Source: Epiperipatus broadwayi
Lineage: Eukaryota > Onychophora > Udeonychophora > Euonychophora > Peripatidae
Assembly (NCBI GenBank): GCA_028023455.1
Contig: JAQFVV010012513.1
Location: 1,375,001 to 1,439,000, forward strand
Length of the DNA stretch: 64,000 nt
Direction: 5' to 3'
The position numbers and the translations under genes were made by a program. Positions 1-10,974 of this stretch are shown in pieces. How positions within the stretch are numbered: position 1 is the first letter of the stretch; each line of letters opens with the position of its first letter. Below the pieces are notes generated by a model that saw only the letters and a list, made by a program, of their open reading frames with translations, ran no database searches and was not told where the DNA came from.

Positions 1-404
1 CTCTGGAATATTGATCTAAAAAAAATTATTCGCAGAAGCAAACAGCTGACATTACAATAAGGTTTACATTCACATTGTTCCTAATTCTTTGGATAATTTT
101 TTTAGGCTGGTATATCAAATCCGTTTTATAGATTTAAAAAAATTGAATATTTTGAAATGATTTTAATAATACGATTCTTTAATTTCTGTGCATAGAAATT
201 TGCATAATGAAAAAATAAGACAATACTTCACTATTTTTTTAACCTTTATATATTCTTACTTTATTTCACAAACTGATAAAGAGACCACTCTTTAGAGAAA
301 TAGTTATGACATGCATTATCTAATACTGATTATGGGGTTTCAGCTTCTATATAATCATGGTCAACTTTTGAATTACTTGTACTGTACTTGAATTAGGCTA
401 GCTA
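1..404. other. A+T-rich sequence, no gene seen
   Basis: Only short, low-complexity open frames and no recognisable repeat. It borders the repeat copies that begin near 405. Confidence 0.6.
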
Positions 405-871
405 AAAGTGCAGTAATCAATCAGACCAGTTCTTTAGGTTCAGTGGAAACAATAACAAACTTGTCCAAGCTACCACTAATGAGAAGTACCTTAGACACTC
501 ATTATGAGCTAGTAGCTACATATAACAGATATAAGAGTTCATATACAATGTAAAGCAACATTTCTTACAATCCAACTGAAATAAAGACCTCCCATGAACA
601 AGTCATTTATCTAAATATAATATTTTAAATGGATTTATATAAATGTAAATTATTTGATAAATGAAAACTATGTTTTTTAAATGAGGTTAAATATACAGAC
701 AAAGTGCATTAAAGCGCAGTAACCAGACATACCAGTTCTGTCAGCTGGATGAAAACAATAATAATGTTGCCCAAACTATTCCTGATCAAGAGATGACAGT
801 TTTTGGTCAATCCCTTAAGCTATTATGTATGATCAAATAGCAGGACATTACCACCATAAGAAGTCAAATAC

Positions 872-1099
872 AAAACAGGCAAAACTCACTATATGTATTG
901 CCACACACAGCAAGCTAGAGTATTCAATGGATGCCAGAAGACTTGTGCACAAAATTCCCACGTAGTGCCTACTCATCCAATATCCCCAGACTAGTTTCTG
1001 GCTTGTGGTTTTCGTCAGTGAGGAGCCTTAGATCTGGCATCCATTGATTACTCTAGCTTGCTGTGTGTGGCAATACGTATAGTGAGTTTTGCCTGTTTT
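872..1099. repeat. Inverted-repeat element, hammerhead family 1, copy a
   Basis: Arms 872-938 and 1033-1099 are near-perfect reverse complements, both including the cacacacagcaagctagag type sequence and ending in aaaacaggc / gcctgtttt. The 94-bp loop carries a degenerate hammerhead motif on the minus strand. Copies of the same family lie at 38618-38877 and 48250-48458. The outer sequence gttttaataacagtt-gagcaagcataag is shared with the copy at 48 kb. Confidence 0.85.
975..1026 (-). ncRNA. Degenerate hammerhead ribozyme, family 1 copy a
   Basis: On the minus strand the order is CUGACGA, a weakened helix II ending in GCCA, GAAA, then CUAGUC and UGGGGAU. Position 7 of the core may be any base, so CUGACGA is allowed. 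The 5' side of helix II has lost its G residues and pairs poorly, and helix I is only about 6 bp. Probably inactive. It is recognised by alignment with the intact copy at 38715-38780. Confidence 0.6.
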
Positions 1100-1598
1100 A
1101 ATAACAGTTATGAGCAAGCATAAGAAGTAATTTTATTGGCTTAAAGTCAGATACAACATATGGGAAGATTTGTTACATCCCACCAGAAATAGAAGACTCT
1201 CCCATTATAACTATGGTGTCCAAATACTAGCTCATATATAATATTTTTAACAACTGATCAAAAGTTTTCCTTTTTAATCAGTAGTAGTTTGGACAAATTT
1301 GTTATTGCTTGTTCCAACTTTTATAACCAGTAAAATTAGTTATTGTGCTTTAATACACCTTGGCTATTTAAAAAATGTTTAATTTTTTTAAAAGTTACTA
1401 AAAGTTGCTACTTAGACGGTCTCCCTTGGGAATTGAATCAATTTTAAGTAAGCATTGTGTCCATTCAGAATGAAGAAAATTTTATTCTATCCATAGTTGG
1501 AATTGCTTAGATTATTTACCTATTTAAGATCATAGGCTATAGACAAAGTGAATTTACGTTTGGCATCTCAGCCAATAGATATGAAACTCATTGAAAAT

Positions 1599-2762
1599 TA
1601 TTTTCTTCAAATAATTACAAACAATTTTATGCCATAAAAGGTTTTTTATATTAAATATGGTACTGTGGTATTAGAGCTGCGACCTGAACAATTATAATCG
1701 TTTAATCATTAAACTATTTAGGTTATTAAATGAAAAACATATTTTAAAATCTACATTTAAAAAAAAACAACAATTTAAAAAAAAAAAAAAAAGAAAAGCA
1801 TTAATCTGAAGAATAGTTAAAATGCTAGTTTAAATCAAATTGAGTGTGTGTTTTCACGTGCATATTCTGCATAATCTATTTTAATATATAGGATATATGA
1901 GCACAGACTTTCACACGACCCACCACTCTCCACACTATCTCATAACACTGACACTCTTGAACACACATATGTTGAAAAGATAAATAATCACCAATATACG
2001 TATTTCATGCTAATCTATTTTAATACATTGTACAGGCTTACACCTGCATTTATATATGTAATATATGCAGGATTCGAACTCAGACCTTTATCCGAATTGC
2101 AACTCTCAGTGCCATCTTATATTGCTGACTCACCTGATCATACACATGTTGAAAAGATAAATAATCACCAATATAAGTATTTCCTGCTAAACCAGCACTC
2201 ATTAAAGTATGAAGATTGGTTATCTTAATATAAAGCTGAGTACTAATTGTATATATGTGTAGAGATAATAATCTGAACCAACTGATGAGTGATGGTTTAG
2301 CACAAAATACGTATATTGGTGATTATTTATCTTTTCAACATGTGTGTGATCATGAGTCAGCAATATAAGATGGCACTGAGAGTTTTAGGTCGTGTGAGTC
2401 TGAGTTCGAATCCTGAATATATTACATATATAAATGCAGGTGTAAGCCTGTACAATGTAATAAAATAGAATATGCAGAATATGCATGTGCAAACACACAC
2501 TCAATTTGATTTAAACACGCATTTTAACTATTCTTCACATTAATGCTTTTCGTATTTTTTTTTTGTTAAATTGTTTTTTTTTTTAAATGTAGATTTTAAA
2601 ATATTTAGTTTGTATATATGTTTTTGATTTAATAACGTAATTAATTTAATGATTAAACGATTATAATAATTCTTCATGTCGCAGCTCTAATACCACAGTA
2701 CCATATTTAATATAAAAAAACTTTTATAGCATGAAATTGTTTGTAATTATTTGAAGAAAATA
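1599..2762. repeat. Large fold-back of a hammerhead plus tRNA-like repeat (family T)
   Basis: The left arm (about 1599-2225) and right arm (about 2230-2762) are reverse complements over most of their length. Matching stretches include the outer ttcaaataattacaaac, the gtggtattagagctgc block, the caatttgagtgtg block and the inner ttgaaaagataaataatcac block. The left arm is longer because it holds an extra partial copy near 1875-2010. The loop at about 2200-2285 holds sequence present only once. Confidence 0.85.
2260..2338 (+). ncRNA. Decayed hammerhead ribozyme, family T
   Basis: CCAA-CUGAUGA-GUGAU-GGUUU-AGCAC-AAAA-UACGUAUA-UUGG. CUGAUGA is intact, but helix II has one mismatch and the essential G of GAAA is A. 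That is the change expected from CpG decay of ...CACGAAA. Helix I (ACCAA/UUGGU) and the palindromic helix III (AUACGUAU) are preserved. Expected to be inactive. Confidence 0.65.
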
Positions 2763-2929
2763 AGTTTGCCTATCACAAGAACATTAAAGTGAGTATTTAG
2801 AGATGTTGCCCTGGAAATATTAATTTAAGCCAATTTCACTTAAGTATTGAATTCTTTCACAAGTGATAAGATTTTATTTCATCAGTTATCACTATCTAGA
2901 TTGGTTCACCATATATATTCTAATCTCAT

Positions 2930-3159
2930 GGTTGTTATTGACTAGAATGCTTACCAGTACAAAATCTTGGCCCACAAAACAAAAGGAGTTTCATTTTTTT
3001 AGCTTAGTAGACAAACGTCAATATTGTTAAACTGCACATTATTAATGTACTGCACATGACGATAAATATGTATATAGATATAGATTGATTGTAGCTGCAA
3101 AAAGGAAAATATTTGTCTTTTTCAAAATAGAAATATTTTTGTATGACCAATACCTCTAA

Positions 3160-3197
<38 letters not shown>

Positions 3198-3790
3198 TCC
3201 ATTTGTGAATATGTGGTCTCACATTTTAATATCAATGAAATGAGTATTTCATATTGTTTAAAACCTTTTTATTTCACGATATATTTATATATAAATAAAT
3301 ACATATATAGACAGATAGGTAAATGGATGAAACTAAATTGATGAATAGATAAATAGGCACATGGATATTCGCAGTTCCATAAAGAAAAATATTTTAATTT
3401 CTCAAAACAGAAATATATTTTAGTAATAGAAAACACACAGACACAACCATATACATGTAAATAGGATTTGTGTGTACGTGTTCTCAAAACGTAATGATTC
3501 AATGAAATTAGTTTTCTGTATTAACTAGAATATTTTTATTTGAGAATGGTAAATAGATAGATAGATGAACGAGAAAATAAATAGGTAGGTTGATATATTG
3601 ATAGACACACACGTAGGCATTCAATGATAAATATTTTCCAAAATATAAAAAATATTTTAGTTATTGCAAACACATATAAACACGCCCACACGCACACACA
3701 AATAATATTTGCGATTATGTGGGTCTCAAAACATAATGAGTTCAGTTAAATGAGTTTTTTTATACTAACTAGAACATTTTTTAATCAATT
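2930..3790. repeat. Tandem array of about three ~280-bp units
   Basis: Three diverged units start near 3090, 3370 and 3625. Each carries an agaaatattttt-type block, then a CA-rich stretch, then a block like tttgtg-tatgtg-tctcaaaac-taatga-ttcaatgaaat, and ends in a variant of ttaactagaat. A fourth partial end is visible at about 2935-2955. GATA-like and AT microsatellites sit between units. Similar short translations in two of the units are by-products of this array, not genes. Confidence 0.65.
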
Positions 3791-4238
3791 CTGTTCCACT
3801 TTCTTAAAAAGATAATGTCGTAATTTCCAATAGTAAAAACCTCCGCATAAGTTTTTTTTATTTTGCAAATCATTTGCTTCAAAATAAATTTCATTAAATG
3901 ATGCTAATAACATTGAAATGGAAACATTATTTTGTTAAATGTAATTAAATCTGCAATTTTTTTTCGCTTTTTAACATTTTTATTACGATACTAAACGTAC
4001 ATTTTGTTTTAATCTATTTTATTTATTATTATATTTGGTTTAATCAAACCTAGAAAAAAATCTCATTATTATTAAATTAATTGTTATTAATTATTCAACT
4101 ATTCTAATAAGTGAATTTTATTAAACAAAAGTGTCAAAAAATATACTAAATAATGCCAACTAATAATAAATATTTAACAGTATAAAATATATGATTAATA
4201 AATCTATATGTCATCTATAATAAATTATATATGCTAGC

Positions 4239-4838
<600 letters not shown>

Positions 4839-4839
4839 T

Positions 4840-7290
4840 TATAAAAATTCATATCTGGCAGATGTCAGAAATTGCTAATCAAATTAGCTTTTATGTGAAA
4901 CTTTATTGTAAGTTTGTAAACTTTCTCATGTCAAACCACTTCTGGAAAATCAATAACAGAAGGTGACTAAGCCATACAAATATATGTTGAATAAATGTGA
5001 AAATTAATCATGAACTATCATGAATTGATAAAGTTACTACATATAACATGGTTTAGATACATGAGGAAAGAAGCATAATCATATTAATAACTAATCATTT
5101 AACAGTAGGTAGGAAAAAACTAAAAATAAATAAACCTAAAATTTACAACAAATATAATGCAACCGATCTAGTAAAAAAAAGGTACTTCCTGAGTTTTCAA
5201 GTAAACCAAGATGGTGTCTTGTACTTTTGATAAATGTAAAGTTCCAAGGACCTATTTTCTACCAAAGATGTGTTAGTTGTTAAATTATAAAAATATTAAT
5301 AAATCAATTATTAAATTGAAAAAAAGAAATAAATTCCAATAAATTTAAATAAAAAACTTTATTTCATTTTTTAATTTATATTACTTGGGAAGTGACAAAA
5401 ATCTCTTAACATTGTTGTCCTAGTGTGTTCCTATTGTTGGCAGTATTTTTTAGTAAATTGTCATAATGATAAAAATTTGGGGTCATCTTTTCATAGAGTA
5501 TGATGCAGTGGACTATACCCAAAAGCACAAAATTCTGACCTCCCAAAAATGTGCATTAATGGTCATAATATGATTACATGCCACAGATATAAATAAAGTG
5601 TAAATATTGTATTATATACATATTTTTCTAATTATTAAATTAATTTAAAAAATAGAAAATAAACTGCGAATATTGTAATTATTTTTTCCACAATGATTTC
5701 TTTTTTTAAAAAAATAGCAGTAATAAAAGATAAAATATGATTATTAAAGACAATGTCTCATAGTAAACATTAAAAAAAAACATTTTTTTGGACTCCTGAA
5801 ACTATAGATTTATCAAAAATTTATGCTGCCATTTTGATTTTTTTGAAAACTCACAAGTACTAAAAATAGCTTTATAGTTTGTAAAGATGACACCATATAA
5901 CTTTAATTACGTGATATATATATATATATATTATCTACTGAAGTTTGAAATGTATTTCACTATGTGATTAAGACTTCAGTCTTTTTTTTTATTATTTTGC
6001 TTTATGAAAGATTGAACTGTGTTGCTATGATGGCAATAATATTAATATAAAATTGATTATTATTAATTATATTGTAAGATTGTAAAGTGACTTTATTCAT
6101 TTTAGAAAGGAAAATAAATATAAATAATAAAACATATTGTTTGGATAAAATTATTATTTTTTTATGTTTTTCATTTTAGTTACTGCGTTCATGATAGTAA
6201 ATTATAAACAATACAAATAAATGTTTAATATTTCAATTATATTTGTTTTTTTATTTGTGTCATGTTATATTAATAAGAAATATGTATATACATATATTTC
6301 CAATGTAATATAGTAAGAATATATCATAAATTGTTTAATTTATGTATGAATGAAAAATAGTATTTGTATATTAAAATCATAAAAATTTATTATATGTAAT
6401 AATTGTGAAAAGATTTTTTTTTGCTTTTGTCATTATTGTGTAATAAGATTGTTTGTTATTTATGGAATGCTATTGGAAATTTCTTAAAGGATGAATACAG
6501 ATGATTGTATATTTACACTGATGTCAATTAAAAAAGTTATAAATAGAAATGAATAATTTGGAATCTCTTTTTATTTCTGCTTTAAACAGAAGCATGAATA
6601 AATTTCTTTATATAAAGTTTTTTTTTTATTTATCTTAAAAGTAAACAATTAACTGAACAAAATTGAGGGGTAAGAAGCAACATTGTCTCGCATGGACCAG
6701 GCAGCACTATTCAGAAAAATTTATAGGAAAATGACAATTTATTATAAAAACAAAAATCATTGAAATTGCTTAATTATGTCATGGAACACCAGGATATTTT
6801 TATCCTTTAAAATGGGTATTACCTATATTTTAAAAAAACTGGAATACAAACACCAGAAAATGTACATGGATGATATTTAACTGCTTGTGTAATTTTATTA
6901 GGTCGATCAATCAAATTTTTCTAAGATTTGAATCAGTTTAATTTACAATCATATCATCCTAGATAAAGCTAGCAACTAGTTATTCCCAATATTTTGAAAT
7001 AATATTTGTGCATGAAAGGATATCTCTTCAGATCATCATGAATTTAAATTAGTGCTTATGGATGTCATATCATATAAACAAATTATTATTTGAAAAAAAT
7101 AATTTAAATATACATATAAATAAAACATTTTAATCGATAAAATGTATTTTGAATTCAGAAGTTCTCATGAATATATTATATATTCTCTATAATAAATCAT
7201 ACTATTGGCTTGTAGTTTGAAAATCATCAATATTGTGATAACATCCTGGAAATCCAATATTTAAAGACTTTCATTTAGATTGTTTATTTA
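4840..7290. other. A+T-rich sequence without recognisable genes
   Basis: No coding frame, RNA gene or clear element recognised. It contains homopolymer runs and a short (AT)n near 5912-5930. Confidence 0.6.
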
Positions 7291-7297
7291 TATTTGT

Positions 7298-7830
7298 CAT
7301 TTTTTGGGTTAAACTGTGTGTTATTTTCCATTGCATATAAATGCTTTTAATCAGAAAATTAAGACATCAGTTTTTACTTTCCTTTTTTTAGAAATTGGTC
7401 GCAAACCTGATTTTGACGATTTTGACAATACAAAAATACTTACTAATTTGGAAAGATATGATTTACGAACCAGGAGAAAGTCAATTGAAATATTAAAGAG
7501 ACCTACTGGTTTAAATAGGACTGACAAAGCTCAATGTATTCCAGCTATGTGGAAACCTCTCATTTTACCTCTGGCTTTCAATATTAACTTAAAATTAATA
7601 GGTGAAAAAACTGAGGGAAATAAACATTTTGATAAGTCTCATATTTTGAATGCTGGACTACTTCAAGTTGAATCTCATTTCTCATCTCACACTCAGTCAT
7701 GTTACTGTTTGAGATCTAAAAATTTTTCTTTCAAAAGTTAAAATGGTAGATGCTATTTCATTGAAAGATCAGTATGTAATTGAAAATAACACACATTTTA
7801 ACCCCAAAAATAATAATTTATGTATATATT
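7298..7830 (+). pseudogene. Penelope-like element 3' fragment (post-GIY-YIG tail)
   Basis: The open frame 7316-7741 (141 codons, no ATG at its start) holds a block at about 7410-7560 reading DFDNTKILTNLERYDLRTR followed by RRKSIEILKRPTGLNR. In my reading this matches the conserved tail that follows the GIY-YIG nuclease core in Penelope-type polymerases (DFDNTK...Y..R...E...I.....NR). The catalytic core and reverse transcriptase are absent. The rest of the frame and the 3' flank are shared with the fold-back at 37961-38445. The outermost sequence is imperfectly inverted (aactgtgtgttatttt near 7311 versus aaaataacacacatttt near 7783), so this copy also has fold-back ends. A dead fragment. Confidence 0.55.
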
Positions 7831-9190
7831 TGTTTATCTTGATTTAAATAGTTTTAAATTAATTACTGATCTATTCACATACTGAAATATAAGTGAGTTA
7901 TGTTTTTCCAAGTTTAAACTTATATATTAATATTTAAAAATATTCAATTTTTTATTCATTTATTGATGATGATAATATCACTTATACTAGAAGTTGAAAA
8001 ACAAAAAAAAAATATCCAAATAAATAGTCACTTTATTTTGTTCTCTTAATTTTTGTTAACTGGGTCATATTGCAAGATAGTCAAACTTTGTTTGAGATTT
8101 CCAAAAGTAAAGTGTGTTTTTTCCCTAGTAAAAATTTTGTGGAACTGCTTTAAATTTCATGTATATTTATTTTATAATATTTTAATTACAAAAGAAAACA
8201 AAAGATGACAAATAAAATCAAATAATCAGAAGTACAAAGAAGATGAAATGATTTTTTGATGAATAGACATTGTTTATCCAGTGATCACAAAGTGTATTGT
8301 GTGGAAATATTATGATCATCAAAAAATATTACAATGATCTAAAATCTTGATTTTATGGAAAGTTTATGATTATATTTCTATTATAATCATGTAATAATTA
8401 TTAAAAGTCAAACATAAATATTATTACATATTTATTTTTTTATAGAAATGTTTTATTTTTAAATATAAAAGATATTGTTTTCTGAATGTTGTTATTATAA
8501 AGATTATGGTTGTGGGAAAACACAGCTTTCTAGAAATGAGATCACTCAGCGGATTGATTATATTATTCAGTGATATCATAAAAATTACAAAAAATTCTAA
8601 ACTTTTGAAGCATAAATTGATAGATTTAGTAGTTATTAAAAAATTCATTCGGATTTTTATGTCAAACATGAAACAAAAAAGATTTTGTTTGTTTTGCAAA
8701 TTGAATTGGTTCCTCCTGAAATTTGATGATGTGAAGCATTATGAATAATTTTAAAATAATTCCAGTAATCAAATGTGATTTTTTACTTATTTAATTTCTA
8801 ACCAAAATATCTACCAAATGAGGTCAAATTTATTGTATTCTGATAAATGATAGTTTAATATTAAAATGACAGTTGAAAGCTTAAATCTTGTGAATTCAAA
8901 TAAATCTATCAGAGTACAGGAGAGTTAATAAAAGACTAGATTCATAAATATATATTTGTGTCAAATATATATATTAAACTCTCTTGTATCTTAGAAAGTA
9001 TGAACATCCTGCAACATTTTTGTGTTACATAGGCATATGTGTTTTGTATTTGGTTTTAATTATAAAACATAAGTGGAATAATATTAATGAAAAATCAATA
9101 TTAAATATGGAATTAATGTTAAATGATGATATATTGTATATTCTATTAGATGATATGTGCACATATCATTTTTTTGTGATCAATTCACAT
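7830..9190. other. A+T-rich sequence without recognisable genes
   Basis: Several open frames of 80-90 codons (8424-8748, 8984-9235) are low-complexity with no recognisable domain, and I treat them as chance. Confidence 0.55.
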
Positions 9191-9455
9191 ATATATATGA
9201 AAAACAAAAAAAAAACACAAGTTAAAACTTGCTAACGCTTGTATTTATGACAATAGATGGCGTGCTACCAAAAACACCATCAAGCATAGTTTTTTGTTTA
9301 CATAAACGTCAGAGCAAGCATTCACTATCTCTAACTTTTATCTGAAGGTGGAAATTAAAGTTAGAGATAGTGAATGCTTGTTCTCACGTTTATGTAAACA
9401 AAAAACTATGCTTGATGGTGTTTTTGGTAGAACGCCATCTATTGTCACATATATA
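9190..9455. repeat. Fold-back element family 4, copy a
   Basis: Arms at about 9248-9338 and 9358-9447 are near-perfect reverse complements. They share gacaatagatggcg, ctaccaaaaacacc, gtttacataaacgt and gcattcactatctctaact. The loop is about 20 bp. The left flank (atgaaaaacaaaa...caagttaaaaactt type, then gcttgtatttatg) is shared with copy b at 31385-31620. No coding capacity. Confidence 0.9.
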
Positions 9456-9459
9456 TAAT

Positions 9460-10094
9460 TGATATTCATGTATTAGTAAAATTTTATTTTAATTTAAATC
9501 AAATAAACTTGTCTGATTATTATTCAATTGTGTCATGTGACTTTATTGATTAATAATATTCAAGTGATACAAGGTAAACTGTTTATATCATAAAATTTAA
9601 TGGAAATACCTATATCACATAACCCAGAAATCAAAATCCAGGATGGGTAAGTAAGTATGGTTTTATTATTTTTTTATATTGAATTCAATGGTTACTAAAT
9701 GACTGGATATAAACTTTATATATTTATAATCAAATATTTTTTTGTTTTATTTAAATTATTATCATTTAGATAATTAATGTATTAAATTCAGGCTCAATTA
9801 ATATCTTTATTTTATTTTCAATTGCAAAACTGATGGTCTATATTTTGTTCTATTAGTATTCAGAATGATTCACTTTAATTATATTTAATTTTACTTGGTG
9901 TTGATCATAAATTAAATTAACTACTAAATTTTAACATTCAAGCTTGATTATAATAAATGCTAATAATTCTTTTTATATGTTTTGATTACTATAGTATACA
10001 CTTTTAATAATGTAGTTAGATGAAATTTAAAATAAATTCATATGATTAATTAATTGTACTTAAATAAATATCCAATAAAAATCTGTTGTTTTAA
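9460..10094. other. A+T-rich sequence without recognisable genes
   Basis: No feature recognised. Confidence 0.55.
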
Positions 10095-10239
10095 TAGCAA
10101 ATAAAATCACGTCACACATCTAGTGACTTAACTTGTAATTATAAACTAAATTAATGAATGTGCTAAGAGCTGTAATAAGCTCCACCATTAAATGCCACAA
10201 GAGAAAGCATTTAAAAATCTCTATCTAGAAACCTGCTCA

Positions 10240-10281
10240 TCTCTAATCTGATTTCAAGCTATTAACTATCTTCAGTGAGGC
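10240..10281 (-). ncRNA. Degenerate hammerhead, family 2 copy a, left arm
   Basis: Minus strand: CCUCA-CUGAAGA, weak helix II, GAAA, then UCAGAUUAGAGAU. CUGAAGA fits CUGANGA. Helix II and helix III have lost pairing relative to the intact copy at 39972-40012. Confidence 0.5.
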
Positions 10282-10847
10282 ACTAGGATATTTCAGACAT
10301 TAGATCCAAAATATTAACTCAAAACCAGCACTTGTCTACTAGTTACTTATTAAGTAGAAAATATGAAATTTTCAGACATGTATATGTATTCAAATCCAGG
10401 TATCTAACCTAAATAGCTCTATGTGCCTGAATAATTTTCAGATACACCATATATTAATATCTTTAGCAGTATAACATTGCTTAAGACTTAAAAGCAAAAC
10501 TATAATAGCAAATAAAATCAAGTCATACATCATGTGACTTAACTTGATAAGCTTGTAATTATAAAATAAAATATACAAGCTTATCAAGTTAGTCACGTGA
10601 AGTACAACTTGATTTTATTTGCTATTATAGTTTTGCTTTTAAGTTTTAAGCAATGTTATATTTCTAAAGATATTAATATATGATGTAGCTGAAAGTTATT
10701 TAACCCATATAGCTATTTAAGTTAGATGACTGAATTTGAAGACATATATGTGACTGAAAATTTCAGATTTTTTACTTAATAGTTAACTATTAGATAAGTG
10801 CTAGCTTTAAGTTGGTATTTTGGATCTAGTGTCTGGAATATCCTAGT

Positions 10848-10892
10848 TCCTCACTGAAGATAGCCAATAGCTTGAAACCGGTTAGGGAATGG
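10848..10892 (+). ncRNA. Degenerate hammerhead, family 2 copy a, right arm
   Basis: Plus strand: CCUCA-CUGAAGA-UAGC-CAAUA-GCUU-GAAA-CCGGUU-AGGGA. The core CUGANGA and GAAA are kept. Helix II has three pairs plus a U-U mismatch. The base at the cleavage position is U, which is permitted. Helix I pairing is damaged. Confidence 0.55.
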
Positions 10893-10974
10893 GGATGATT
10901 TTAGATAGAGATTTTTAAATGCTTTATCGTGTGGCATTTATCGATAAAGCTTGTTATAGCTATTAGCATGCTCA

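Larger units (their letters stand above)
405..1380. repeat. Nested fold-back built from a ~95-bp repeat in three copies
   Basis: Similar stretches lie at about 405-500 and 708-800 in direct orientation and at about 1290-1370 in reverse complement. They share a run like aaagtgcagtaa followed by ccagttct and a degenerate gaaaacaataa. The second and third copies flank a tighter inverted repeat (872-1099), so the unit is a hairpin within a hairpin. The outer arms have diverged, which suggests an older event than the inner arms. Confidence 0.6.
10095..10970. repeat. ~810-bp fold-back, hammerhead family 2, copy a
   Basis: Arms at about 10160-10560 and 10575-10970 are imperfect reverse complements over roughly 400 bp. 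Outer sequence is gcatttaaaaatctctatcta and inner sequence is caagcttatcaagtta. Just upstream, 10098-10150 repeats in direct orientation the inner block gcaaataaaatca-gtca at about 10508-10570. Each arm carries one degenerate hammerhead, on opposite strands. Confidence 0.85.

Noticed and set aside
2007-2228. 73-codon frame near the start of the window
   Set aside because: Falls within the left arm of the 1.6-2.8 kb fold-back; it is repeat sequence with a tRNA-like box, not coding.
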